Source: JANQIO01 sp965601975 | GTDB lineage: Bacteria; Pseudomonadota; Gammaproteobacteria; Pseudomonadales; Halieaceae | Direction: 5' to 3' | NCBI GenBank assembly: GCA_965601975.1 | Contig: OZ271856.1 | Span: 2,790,001-2,854,000 of the forward strand | DNA length: 64,000 nucleotides | In this document: in pieces, positions 38,301 to 44,563 of the stretch | Layout of the letters: each line of letters begins with the position of its first letter | How positions within the stretch are numbered: position 1 is the first letter of the stretch | The notes under the pieces: model-generated | What the model saw: only the letters and a program-made list of their open reading frames with translations | Told to the model about the DNA's origin: nothing | The model's database searches: none | Position numbers and translations under genes: made by a program

Positions 38301-41300
38301 ACGATGCGAACATCCTGGACGGCAATGAGGAAGCCACCTCCGGCATTCTCAATGCCACGCTGCTGGCCAACGACCTCGACGTCGACGGCGATACGCTGAC
38401 CATCACCCATATCGACGGCACGCTGCTGACCGGCGGCGTACAGTCCATCACGGTGACCAATGGCACCGTGGACATCGACGCCTCTGACAACATCACCTTC
38501 ACGCCGGATACCGACTATGTCGGCGCGGTGAGCTTCGACTACACGGTGTCAGACGGCAGTCTGACCGACACCGCCACGGCCAGCGGCACCATCGCCAACC
38601 TGAACGACCAGCCCGATGCGATTGACGATGCGACCATCCTGGACGGCAACGAGGAAGTCACTTCCGGCATTCTCAACGCCACGCTGCTGGCCAACGACCT
38701 CGACGTCGACGGCGATACGTTGACCATCACCCATATCGACGGCACCCCGCTGACCGGCGGCGTACAGTCCATCACGGTGACCAACGGCACCGTCGATATC
38801 GACGCGTCCGACAACATTACCTTCACGCCAGATACCGACTATGTCGGCGCGGTGAGCTTCGACTACACGGTGTCAGACGGAGCGCTGTCCGATACGGCCA
38901 CCGCCAGCGGCACAATCAGTAACCTTAACGATGCACCGACCGCTGTCGGCGTGCCCCTGGATATAGTGGTCCTCGAGGATACTGCCAGTGACTTCGACCT
39001 GTCCGGCGTTACCCTTGCCGACGTCGATGGCGACAGCCTGACTGTCACACTGACGGCGACTTCCGGCACGTTTACGGCCAGCAGCAGCGGCAGCGTTGCG
39101 GTAAGTGGCAGCACAACGGGCACGCTGACTCTGACTGGCACTGCGGCCGACATCAATACCTGGCTGGACACCGTTACCAATATCCAGTACACCGGCGCCC
39201 TGAATGACAGTGGCGACGACGCCGCCACCTTCACGCTGTACGCAAACGACGGCACCGTGAATCCGGTGGTAGGCGGCGGCAACATCGACATTACCGAAGT
39301 AAACGATGAGCCCACAGTGATTGTCGGCAACGCGAACTCGCTGTTTGTCGGCGGCGGCCCCTCGCGCGACATCTTCTCGTCCGTGGACATCGACACGATC
39401 GAGACGGGCCAGGCCATCGCCGGCTTTACCCTGGTGATTGACGGCATCGACCCGCCCGGCGCTCTCGATGCGGATGCCGAGCGGATCATCTTCGACGGCA
39501 CGGAAATCCTGCTCAACGGTGCCAACGTGGGCTCGCAGGGCGCGATCGGCGACTTCACAGACGTAACTGTGTCCCAGACCGGCGCCAATGAATTTACGGT
39601 GGTGTTCACAGGCGGTACTGCTACCGTCGCCAACCTGGAAACCGATCTCAACGGGATGCGCTACCAGAACCTGGAGAACAACCCGTCCGGCGGTGACCGT
39701 ACGGTCGAAATTACCCAGCTGGTGGATAGCGGCGGTACCGCCAACGGTGGTGACGACACGGCAGACCTGACAGGCCAGACCGCAACCCTGCGCCTGGACT
39801 TTGTGCAGGTTCTGAGCGGTGCTGGTGGCACCCTCGCCTATACCGAGGGTGATGGCGCACAGATTATCGATAACAGTCTTACCTTGTTCGACCCCGACGA
39901 TGCGGACATGGAAGGCGCCACCATCACGATCAGTGGCGGCCTGGTGGACACGGAAGACGAACTGTCGTTTACCCCCATCGGCGGCATCACTGGCAGCTAC
40001 GACAGTGCCACCGGTGTGCTCACGCTGACCGGCACGTCCAGCAAGGCCAACTACGAAGCTGCGCTCGAGTCGGTGACTTACACAAACACCAACCTGGAAG
40101 ACCCGGACACCGGCGACCGCACCGTCACCTGGGTGGTGACTGACAACGGCGGCGCCAGTAGCTCAGCGCCCATCACCAGCACTATCACTGTGGCCGGCGC
40201 CAATGACTTCCCCGACGCCGATAACGACGCGGGCGTCCTGGACGGGGTCGAAGAAGCGACCTCAGGCGTTCTCAACGCGACTCTGCTGGCCAACGACGTC
40301 GACGTGGATGGTGACGCTATCAGCATCACGGAAATCGAAGGCGTGGCGCTGACCGGCGGCGTGCAGTCCATCGCGGTGACCAACGGTACGGTAGATGTCG
40401 ACGCCTCGGACAACATTACCTTCACGCCGGATACGGACTACGTCGGCTCGGTGAGTTTCGTCTATACGATTTCCGACGGTGTGGCGACCGATACAGCCAC
40501 CGCCAGCGGCACCATCACCAACCTCAACGACCAGCCCGATGCGATTAACGACGTGGGCATTCTGGATGGCAATGAGGAGGCGACCTCCGGCGTTCTCAAC
40601 GCCTCTCTGCTGGCCAACGACCTCGATGTGGACGGCGATACCCTGACCATTACCCATATTGAGGGTGTGGCACTGACCGGCGGTGCTCAGTCCATCGCCG
40701 TGACCAACGGTACGGTGGATATCGACGCCTCCGACAATATTACCTTCACGCCTGACACGGACTATGTCGGCGCGGTGGATTTCGATTACACGGTCTCCGA
40801 TGGCGCCCTGAGTGATACCGCCAACGCCAGCGGCACGATCGCCAACCTGAATGACCCGCCCGTCGCCAACGACGATGTGGGCGTGCTGGACGGCAACGAG
40901 GAAGCCACCTCCGCGGTGCTGAACGCGACGCTGCTTGGCAATGACACCGACATTGACGGGGATACGCTGAGCATCACCCATATCGAGGGGGTAGCGCTGA
41001 CCGGCGGTGTGCAGTCCATCGCGGTGACCAACGGCACCGTCGATGTGGACGCCTCAGACAACATTACCTTCACACCAGACACGGACCATGTCGGCGCAGT
41101 GAGCTTCGATTACACCGTGTCCGACGGCGCCCTCTCCTCCACCGCCACGGTCAGTGGCACCATCGCCAACCTGAACGACCAGCCCGATGCCATCGACGAT
41201 GCCGGCATCCTGGATGGCAATGAGGAAGCCACCTCGGGCATTCTCAACGCGACGTTGCTCGCCAACGACATCGACGTGGACGGCGACACGCTGACCATTA

Positions 41301-44300
41301 CCCACATCGAAGGCGTGGCACTCACCGGCGGCGCGCAATCCATTGCGGTGGCGAACGGCACGGTCGACATCGATGCCGGCGACAATATTACCTTCACGCC
41401 AGATACCGACTACGTCGGCGCGGTGAGCTTCGACTACACCGTGTCCGACGGCAGCCTGAGCGATACCGCCACGGCCAGCGGCATCATAGCCAACCTGAAT
41501 GACCCGCCCGCTGCCAGCAATGACGTGGGCGTATTGGATGGCAATGAGGAAGTCACCTCTGCGATTCTGAACGCGACGCTGCTGGGCAACGATGCCGACA
41601 TCGATGGCGATACCCTGAGCATCACCCATATCGACGGCGTGCTCCTGACCGGTGGGGTGCAGTCCATTGCGGTCACCAATGGCACCGTGGATGTCGATGC
41701 CTCTGACAACATCACGTTTACACCGGATAACGACTATGTCGGCGCGGTGAGCTTCGATTACACGGTGTCCGACGGCGCGCTCTCCTCCACTGCGACTGTC
41801 AGCGGCACCATCGCCAACCTGAACGACCAGCCCGATGCAATTGATGACGCCGGCATCCTGGATGGCAACGAAGAAGTGACCTCGGGCATCCTGAACGCAA
41901 CGCTGCTGGCCAACGATATCGACGTGGACGGCGATACCCTGACGATTACGCATATCGAGGGTGTGGCATTGACCGGCGGTGTCCAGTCAATCGCAGTGAC
42001 CAACGGCACGGTCGATATCGACGCCGGCGATAACATCACGTTTACGCCGGATACCGACGTTACCGGTGCGGTCAGCTTTGAATACACCGTGTCCGACGGC
42101 AGCCTGTCCGATACCGCCACCGCCAGCGGCACCATTGCCAATCTGAACGACCAGCCCGATGCAATCGACGACGTGGGCGCCCTCGACGGCGTGATGGATA
42201 CAAGCTCCGCCGTACTCAATGCGACGCTGCTGGCCAATGACCTCGATATAGACGGCGATACCCTGACCATTACCCATATCGATGGCGTCGCACTGACCGG
42301 CGGCGTGCAATCCATTGCGGTGACCGATGGCACCGTCGACATCGATGCAGCCGACAACATTACCTTCACGCCGGATCTCGGCTACCTCGGGCCGGTGAGC
42401 TTCACCTATACCGCGTCTGATGGCGCCCTGTCGGATACGGCAACGGCCAGCGGCACCATCGTGGGGAACAACGCGCCGGTTGCCGCGGACGACCTCAGCA
42501 TTCTCGACGGCCCCGAAGACACTGTCTCGGCAGTGCTGAATGCGGCCCTGTTGGGCAATGACACAGATCTCGACGGCGACACCCTGAGCATCACCGAGAT
42601 CAACGGTGTGACGCTGACCGGAGGCGCGCAGTCCATCGCAGTCGCCAACGGCACGGTCAACGTGGACGCCAGTGACAATATTCGCTTTACGCCCGACGCA
42701 AACTATGTGGGCGCGGTGAGTTTTGACTACACGGTTTCGGATGGACTGGAAACTGACACGGCTACTGCCGGCGGCACCATCACCAATCTGAATGATACGC
42801 CCACCGGCGGCATCAGCATCGACGGTGATGCCACGGAAGGTGAGACACTCTCGATCGATTTCGGAAGCCTCGCCGATGCAGACGGCCTCGGTGCCCTGGA
42901 CTTCCAGTGGTTCCGCGACGGTGTGGCCATAGCGGGCGCCGACGGTCCCGGCTATACACTCGGTGCTGACGATGTCGGCGCGTCCATCAGCGCCACGGTC
43001 AGCTATGTGGACGGTGGTGGCACGACGGAATCCGTCGCCAGCGCCGCAGTAGGTCCCGTCGCCAATGTGAATGAAGATCCCACGGGCAGCGTTGTGATCT
43101 CCGGCAGCACCAGTGAGGGCGAAACCCTGACTGCGGACGCGAGCGGCGTCAGCGACGGCGACGGACTCGGAACCTTCGGCTATCAGTGGCAGCGCGACGG
43201 CGTGTCCATCAGCGGAGCGACCAGCGATACCTACACAACCGGCCAGGACGATGTCGGGGCGATTATTTCCGTCACCGTCAGCTACACCGATGCGCAGGGC
43301 ACCGATGAAAGCCTGGATGCAAACGTCGGGCCCATCACCAATATCAGCCACGCCCCCACCGGCGATGTGGACATCGCGGGTGATCTCACAGAGGGTGAAA
43401 TGCTCACCGCCGATGCCAGCGCCATTTCCGATGAGGATGGCATGGGGTCCTTCAGCTATCAGTGGCTGCGCGACGGCACTGCCGTGGCCGGCGCCACTGG
43501 CAGCACCTACCTGCTGGGCGATGCCGACGTGGGCGCCAGCCTGTCCGTCGATGTCAGCTATACGGATGGCGAAGGTACCGCCGAATCCGTCCGGAGCCCG
43601 GCGACCGGCCTGGTGGCAGGTGTACCCGAACCGGAACCCGAGCCCGAGCCAGAACCTGAACCCGAGCCTGAACCTGCACCTGCACCTGCGCCCGCTCCGG
43701 CACCCGCTCCTGAACCAGCGCCCGCACCGGAACCCGAGCCGATCAGCGCAAGCTCAGACATTGGTGATGCCGCCATCATTCCGCTGGACCCTGCTGCGGT
43801 CGGTGATTTGCTCGGGGATGATATTCCGGTATCCGCTGCGCCCGAGGAGCCAATAGCGGCGACCGATCCCGTGGTGGAAGAGACCACGCCGGAAGAAGAG
43901 CCCGAACAGGCCGCGGCAGAGGAACAGACCCAGAACGACACTGCGACAGATGACGCCATCGACGCCACCGGCACTACACCTGCCATCGACGCGCGCCTGC
44001 TGGCGCAAGCGCAGAATCAGCTGTTTGGCGTGGGCTTCAGCAGCTCGGGCATTACCGGTGAGAACCTGAACGTGGTGCAAGAAGTCACCCTGGACTCCGG
44101 AGAAGTGATCGAAGTCACGCTCAACCGCGAGACCGACAGGCCGGACCCTTCATTGTCGACGGCAACGCTCGATGCACAGGTACTGGCATTCGAGTACCTG
44201 AGAGAAATTGCAACGCCGCTGAGTGACGTGGAGAGCTGGATTACGGATAGCGGCTTCGTCGACGGTATCGATCAGCTTCGCGAAGAAGTCATAGAAGAGA

Positions 44301-44563
44301 CCCGCCTGCACAAGATGGTCGTAGGCAGCGGCTTCGCCATCTCCGGCGGCCTCTCGGTGGGCTACGTGCTCTGGGCTGCCCGCAGCGGCATCCTGCTCTC
44401 GAGCCTGCTGTCGACCATGCCGGCCTGGCGCTTTATCGACCCCTTCCCCGTGCTGTCCAGCGGTAATATGCTGGAAGGCGAAGACGATGAGTCCCTGGTG
44501 GACATTGCCAGCGGCAGCGAAACTGCTGAAGCCGACGAAATAGAGGAGGAAGCCAGTGCTTAG
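26303..44563 (+). CDS. Giant LEPR-XLL/DUF4347 repeat protein, putative surface adhesin (6086 aa)
   Basis: A single uninterrupted frame of 18.3 kb. The N-terminus lacks a normal signal peptide and carries the LEPR-XLL motif (FERIEPRILLSADAL, residues 13-27). Then come DUF4347 (about 85-250, with HILSHGDSDGVQLG and IYGCNLAASENG), a jelly-roll segment, a right-handed beta-helix region (about 510-770, repeated IQGNYIGTN), DUF2341 (about 980-1100) and a LamG-like domain (about 1100-1290). Two blocks of roughly 55-residue propeller-like repeats (VAMDADGDFVVAW; about 1690-2060 and 3040-3430) and many cadherin-like domains follow, including fourteen 108-residue units. Three Ig-like domains end at about 5770, then an EP/AP linker (5774-5813) and a C-terminal hydrophobic stretch (about 6003-6043). 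Ca-binding DxDGD motifs abound. The likely role is adhesion or matrix; mode of export unproven. Confidence 0.92.
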   Translation: MSRPPRRRPYRFERIEPRILLSADALGGAFDNDSFSDDNLKRDSQERLDALLKSLPKTQTQPPADTLLPLDLDGLGALDDNDEPRHELIIVDAGVEDRDTLLEGLTSGADDTQFTIHVLDADRDGVEQVSELLASMNGLDAVHILSHGDSDGVQLGSTRLDGGALKQHSDSIAGWASALDDQADILIYGCNLAASENGLALVESLADLTGADIAASDDLTGSAALGGDWDLEYHAGEIETMVAANQVMLKWDGTLAVVAEDDFETGDYTGGTGWAGPWIEDDQLGATGGDFQINTIFDSPNQALQIQGLASESITREIDLSGETTAILSFDYARQFNNAGDTVTLEISTDGGTVWTPLQTFNPGTDATWQTFSTDISGFIDNDTQIRFQPDGLSLAAEYMFVDNIQIINDATLTVDTTSDVADGNMTSIASLIATPGADGNISLREAITAANNTTNGATPDLIRFDIGGGGVQTIQLSAALPDITDAVILDATTQPGHAGTPIIELDGTLTTGASGLTVTGDGSTISGLVINRFDEYGINLLGADNNTIQGNYIGTNVAGNAAPGNGGDGINIEGGSSNNLIGGMTAAERNVVSGNNDGISVRGTGTSGNVIQGNYIGTNAAGTAALSNADDGMVVYDDASNTTIGGDAPGAGNIISGNLSDGIQVGSGSTAISGITIQGNLIGTDVTGTVAIANTQAAIDLEDATDILIGGVTANAGNTFAFNGERGVEVGTGLTPAILSNSMFSNTDIGIDRGVNGVTANDVGDADAVQNYPVLTTAQTDGSQIVVDGSLNSQAGKTFRVEFFASPTQDPTGYGEGQTYLGFTNVTTDGSGNATFNTLLDAAVPATHFVTATATEVLGGGTYADTSEFAQNIAATAGGISPVITARETVDSDADGQIDQIRITTNEALNDDFTDLTVTVEGYTVSGYSTDIANDNVFYVDLTESGTPDTGATPTVTLTVNTTLGDLGSNIIAVDDNWLDVNWQNRAKITFDNTAQTTDDLVDFPMLVTIDTSKLPSLNLSTTEGADVRFTDAAGNELKYQVQSWDAGADTATIWVKVPQIDAGSATDHIYVYYNYDGTATYDQTAVDEAAVWPAGTGVYHLEDDPGPNNNTGGMRDADSSPNNGTASNGFQPNDLVPGQIGNGIEWETNSDKLTFGATDVGNTFRISAWVNPTAGGPVVANSGSGDTTDGFRFYISSTGQITLSTGNGSAGSAATSVDGAVDFGQWNHIAVDIDRYTGSAVIYHNGEDVTTDGTILTDFRTSSDWVMGAFEGGSGNNTFRGTIDEVRIENGNQSADWAKAEYLTQSGTDAFNSFASEETVTAGVKATDRAAPVLVSAGGLNGTTAGLLNDTGDQLNLVFSEAIQAVPSESDSETNFILSGTDGDNFPTEVGGETIIALGTTTVTNDTIGYRFSAGDTASTNLITPGTSTIDVNVGGVVANSIEDAAGNDLVDTLTGAPITITNDGVNDAPTVDLDTGAGGLDYAFTFTEGDGPTAIVDATVSVDDIDDTSLVSVSLDIGGVVDGAAEELSIGDFTFGLDADNSDTTVTIGGNLYTVAYTAVSGVATVTLNSGEMSLAQAEAVLLDTRYQHTDTVLPTPGVRIVAVTVNDGELDSALAATTITVADTNDAPVNTVPVAQSTAENTVLVFSSGNGNATTVGDVDADGADIQVTLTATNGTLSITGAVGDPVEVNDTTSDQQSGAAIARSADGSLVTAWASLSGDGDSWGIFAQRYDTSGNPVGPEFQVNSTSAKEQLAPSVAMDDSGNFIVVWQSKDQDAEGEGIFARMFDSDGNETVAEFRVNSTQAKDQTAPAVAMDADGDFVVAWASVDQDGSAEGIYARGFNSAGTETIAEFQANNYTSGEQWQPAIAMDDSGDFVITWASKDQDSDGFGVYAELYNAAGGVVRSEFQVSTEDTADQQAPRVAMDADGDFVIVWESKDQDADSFGVFGQRFNSTGGTEGLEFQINTEESSDQQSPDVAMTPTGGFTVVWQSMAQDGDNWGVYAQEYDNAGGTVGSETRVNLGTSGPQFGPRIAMDGTGDYLVVWNGESPGDNDGIAAQRFIAAPGGIAFTDGDGSQDTTMTFTGTVSEINNALEGLVFSPTANYIGSASLQIVTSDLGNTGGGGTQTDDDTIDISVFDAGTPDIDLDGDNSSGAADPNFTASFTEGSGPTAVVDADATIIDNGAPTPNLESITIRLTNQLDGADEVLAASTGATGITASWNSGLGRLTLSGTASLADYEQVLRTITYNNTSENPNTTDRIITFIANDGVGNSNLATTTLSVEGINDTPVVSAPGAALAVVEQATLTIEGTGFSIADVDAGNGDLVASFTVDAGIISVLEGDSGVTVVSGNNTDTVAVSGTVSELNDLLTGSGTGTVTYDANVDDPPAFTTFKVALSDQGNTGTDPGLTGDGTYEEGSNTVDINITPVNDEPTLVTTGTDNDYTVGGGDVSVFSGTAIDTIEAGQTISGLTIKVTGVEPPTASNEKLNVGGTEVILGSAHLGSRGTVGGFADLNVSQSGNEFTLVFTGGTNTAADVVTLIDGLTYRNDGSASVNARVVEVSQIVDSGGVADGGDDTNNLTGLTSTLMLPNAAPTVDLNGVGAGVDEDYIYLPGDGAIAIVDAGVDVADVDDTSLVQAVLRFGGVLDGADEQATIGDLTWALNAADFNDNTVTIGPDTYTVDWVNSTGIATVTLNSGEMSMTQAESILLSGRYEHTDAVTPTEGDRTINVRANDGELDSVIATTTITLSVNEAPVAVDDPSLLDGPEDTLSGVLNAALLANDSDPDGDTFTITEIQGVTLTGGIQTIGVTNGTVHIDASQNITFEPNADHTGAVSFTYTISDGSLTDTATASGTITPINDAAYALGVPTDVSVTENVASDFNLSMTTFVDVEGDSLTVTLSASEGTFAASNGGGVTVGGSGTGSLTLSGTVADINAFLDTVANIQYTGALNDSGDNAATFTLFADDGTINVQVGSGNIDIAGNNDAPINTLPGDQTTAVDTPVVFSTGNGNLISISDADAGELPVEVTLSVTNGTLSLFDGGAATGSEFLGNTTTAGAQTLDAFAARESVAMDADGNYVIVWVSDDADSAGVYAQRFDATGAAQGSEILVNTQETDLQQRPVVAMNAAGDFVVAWESDNQDGSGWGIYAQRFNSAGVAQGSEFRVNTTTADEQRRPSIGMDDAGNFVIAWADGDGATANWDVYAQRFNAAGEAQGSQFLVNTETTDGQLRPTVAMDADGDFVIAWQSVGQDGSNSGIYAQRYNADADTQGLEFRVNSEITGNQWRPAAAMDDSGDFVIVWESDGQDGDGFGVYGQRYDANGITQGLEFRANTETTDDQMTASVAMDADGGFIVAWQSNLQDSSGMGIYAQRYDAAGSAQGDEQLVNSYTTGDQVNPSVAMNDSGHYLVVWSGPSATDADGGISGQAYASLDTLNFTTGDGTDDTDIVLTGSLRDINAVLDGLTFTPDPGFEGFASLTIDTDDLGNNGTGGALTDSDALTITVGTPNVAPTVDLNGAGAGADFALTFTEGDTPATIVDAGVVVDDGNDTTLVSVTLDVGGVVDGADEELTIGDLTFALDAADFTNATVDIAGSTYTVDWVNTTGIATVTLNSGEMTLAEAESVLLETSYQHVDNDNPTAGARTIAVTVNDGDVDSVVATTTITVAPQNDPPDAVDDPNLLDGPEDTITGTLNAALLGNDSDPEGDTLSITHIQGVALTGGIQTIGVTNGTVHIDASDNITFEPNADHTGAVSFTYTISDGSLSDTATAGGTITNENDQPDAFNDVGILDGNEEVTSGILNATLLVNDFDVDGDTLTITHIDGTLLTGGVQSITVTNGTVDIDASDNITFTPDTDYVGAVSFDYTVSDGALSDTATASGTIANLNDQPDAIDDATILDGNEEVTSGILNATLLANDLDVDGDTLTITHIDGTPLTGGVQSITVTNGTVDIDASDNITFTPDTDYVGAVSFDYTVSDGSLSDTATASGTIANLNDQPDAIDDANILDGNEEATSGILNATLLANDLDVDGDTLTITHIDGTLLTGGVQSITVTNGTVDIDASDNITFTPDTDYVGAVSFDYTVSDGSLTDTATASGTIANLNDQPDAIDDATILDGNEEVTSGILNATLLANDLDVDGDTLTITHIDGTPLTGGVQSITVTNGTVDIDASDNITFTPDTDYVGAVSFDYTVSDGALSDTATASGTISNLNDAPTAVGVPLDIVVLEDTASDFDLSGVTLADVDGDSLTVTLTATSGTFTASSSGSVAVSGSTTGTLTLTGTAADINTWLDTVTNIQYTGALNDSGDDAATFTLYANDGTVNPVVGGGNIDITEVNDEPTVIVGNANSLFVGGGPSRDIFSSVDIDTIETGQAIAGFTLVIDGIDPPGALDADAERIIFDGTEILLNGANVGSQGAIGDFTDVTVSQTGANEFTVVFTGGTATVANLETDLNGMRYQNLENNPSGGDRTVEITQLVDSGGTANGGDDTADLTGQTATLRLDFVQVLSGAGGTLAYTEGDGAQIIDNSLTLFDPDDADMEGATITISGGLVDTEDELSFTPIGGITGSYDSATGVLTLTGTSSKANYEAALESVTYTNTNLEDPDTGDRTVTWVVTDNGGASSSAPITSTITVAGANDFPDADNDAGVLDGVEEATSGVLNATLLANDVDVDGDAISITEIEGVALTGGVQSIAVTNGTVDVDASDNITFTPDTDYVGSVSFVYTISDGVATDTATASGTITNLNDQPDAINDVGILDGNEEATSGVLNASLLANDLDVDGDTLTITHIEGVALTGGAQSIAVTNGTVDIDASDNITFTPDTDYVGAVDFDYTVSDGALSDTANASGTIANLNDPPVANDDVGVLDGNEEATSAVLNATLLGNDTDIDGDTLSITHIEGVALTGGVQSIAVTNGTVDVDASDNITFTPDTDHVGAVSFDYTVSDGALSSTATVSGTIANLNDQPDAIDDAGILDGNEEATSGILNATLLANDIDVDGDTLTITHIEGVALTGGAQSIAVANGTVDIDAGDNITFTPDTDYVGAVSFDYTVSDGSLSDTATASGIIANLNDPPAASNDVGVLDGNEEVTSAILNATLLGNDADIDGDTLSITHIDGVLLTGGVQSIAVTNGTVDVDASDNITFTPDNDYVGAVSFDYTVSDGALSSTATVSGTIANLNDQPDAIDDAGILDGNEEVTSGILNATLLANDIDVDGDTLTITHIEGVALTGGVQSIAVTNGTVDIDAGDNITFTPDTDVTGAVSFEYTVSDGSLSDTATASGTIANLNDQPDAIDDVGALDGVMDTSSAVLNATLLANDLDIDGDTLTITHIDGVALTGGVQSIAVTDGTVDIDAADNITFTPDLGYLGPVSFTYTASDGALSDTATASGTIVGNNAPVAADDLSILDGPEDTVSAVLNAALLGNDTDLDGDTLSITEINGVTLTGGAQSIAVANGTVNVDASDNIRFTPDANYVGAVSFDYTVSDGLETDTATAGGTITNLNDTPTGGISIDGDATEGETLSIDFGSLADADGLGALDFQWFRDGVAIAGADGPGYTLGADDVGASISATVSYVDGGGTTESVASAAVGPVANVNEDPTGSVVISGSTSEGETLTADASGVSDGDGLGTFGYQWQRDGVSISGATSDTYTTGQDDVGAIISVTVSYTDAQGTDESLDANVGPITNISHAPTGDVDIAGDLTEGEMLTADASAISDEDGMGSFSYQWLRDGTAVAGATGSTYLLGDADVGASLSVDVSYTDGEGTAESVRSPATGLVAGVPEPEPEPEPEPEPEPEPAPAPAPAPAPAPEPAPAPEPEPISASSDIGDAAIIPLDPAAVGDLLGDDIPVSAAPEEPIAATDPVVEETTPEEEPEQAAAEEQTQNDTATDDAIDATGTTPAIDARLLAQAQNQLFGVGFSSSGITGENLNVVQEVTLDSGEVIEVTLNRETDRPDPSLSTATLDAQVLAFEYLREIATPLSDVESWITDSGFVDGIDQLREEVIEETRLHKMVVGSGFAISGGLSVGYVLWAARSGILLSSLLSTMPAWRFIDPFPVLSSGNMLEGEDDESLVDIASGSETAEADEIEEEASA
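34559..34882 (+). repeat. Isolated cadherin-like 324-bp repeat unit
   Basis: One unit of the 108-residue LDGPEDT...DGDT...FTYTISDG type lies apart from the two main arrays. It has the same exact 324-bp length, begins at NEAPVAVDD and is followed by a different domain. It is more like the first unit of the 37307 array than the core units. Confidence 0.8.
37307..38926 (+). repeat. Five tandem 324-bp repeats inside the giant gene
   Basis: Unit starts at 37307, 37631, 37955, 38279 and 38603 are exactly 324 bp (108 codons) apart. Each begins with AsnAsp-x-Pro and contains LDGNEE, DVDGDTLTITHI, NGTVDIDASDNITF and DYTVSDG. The last four are nearly identical even at DNA level, including synonymous positions, which indicates recent duplication or gene conversion. 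The acidic loops look calcium-binding. Confidence 0.92.
40202..42790 (+). repeat. Eight tandem 324-bp repeats inside the giant gene
   Basis: Unit starts are 40202, 40526, 40850, 41174, 41498, 41822, 42146 and 42467. All units are 324 bp except the seventh, which is 321 bp after loss of one codon. Two unit types alternate: NDQPDAIDDAGILDGNEE with DIDVDGDTLTI, and NDPPxAxNDVGVLDGNEE with DxDIDGDTLSI. This suggests duplication of two-unit blocks. The last unit is diverged (LDGPEDT) like the array-start unit. Confidence 0.92.

Noticed and set aside
37307..42790. Repeat arrays as a CRISPR or satellite DNA
   Set aside because: Period is 108 codons in one open frame; they are protein domains.
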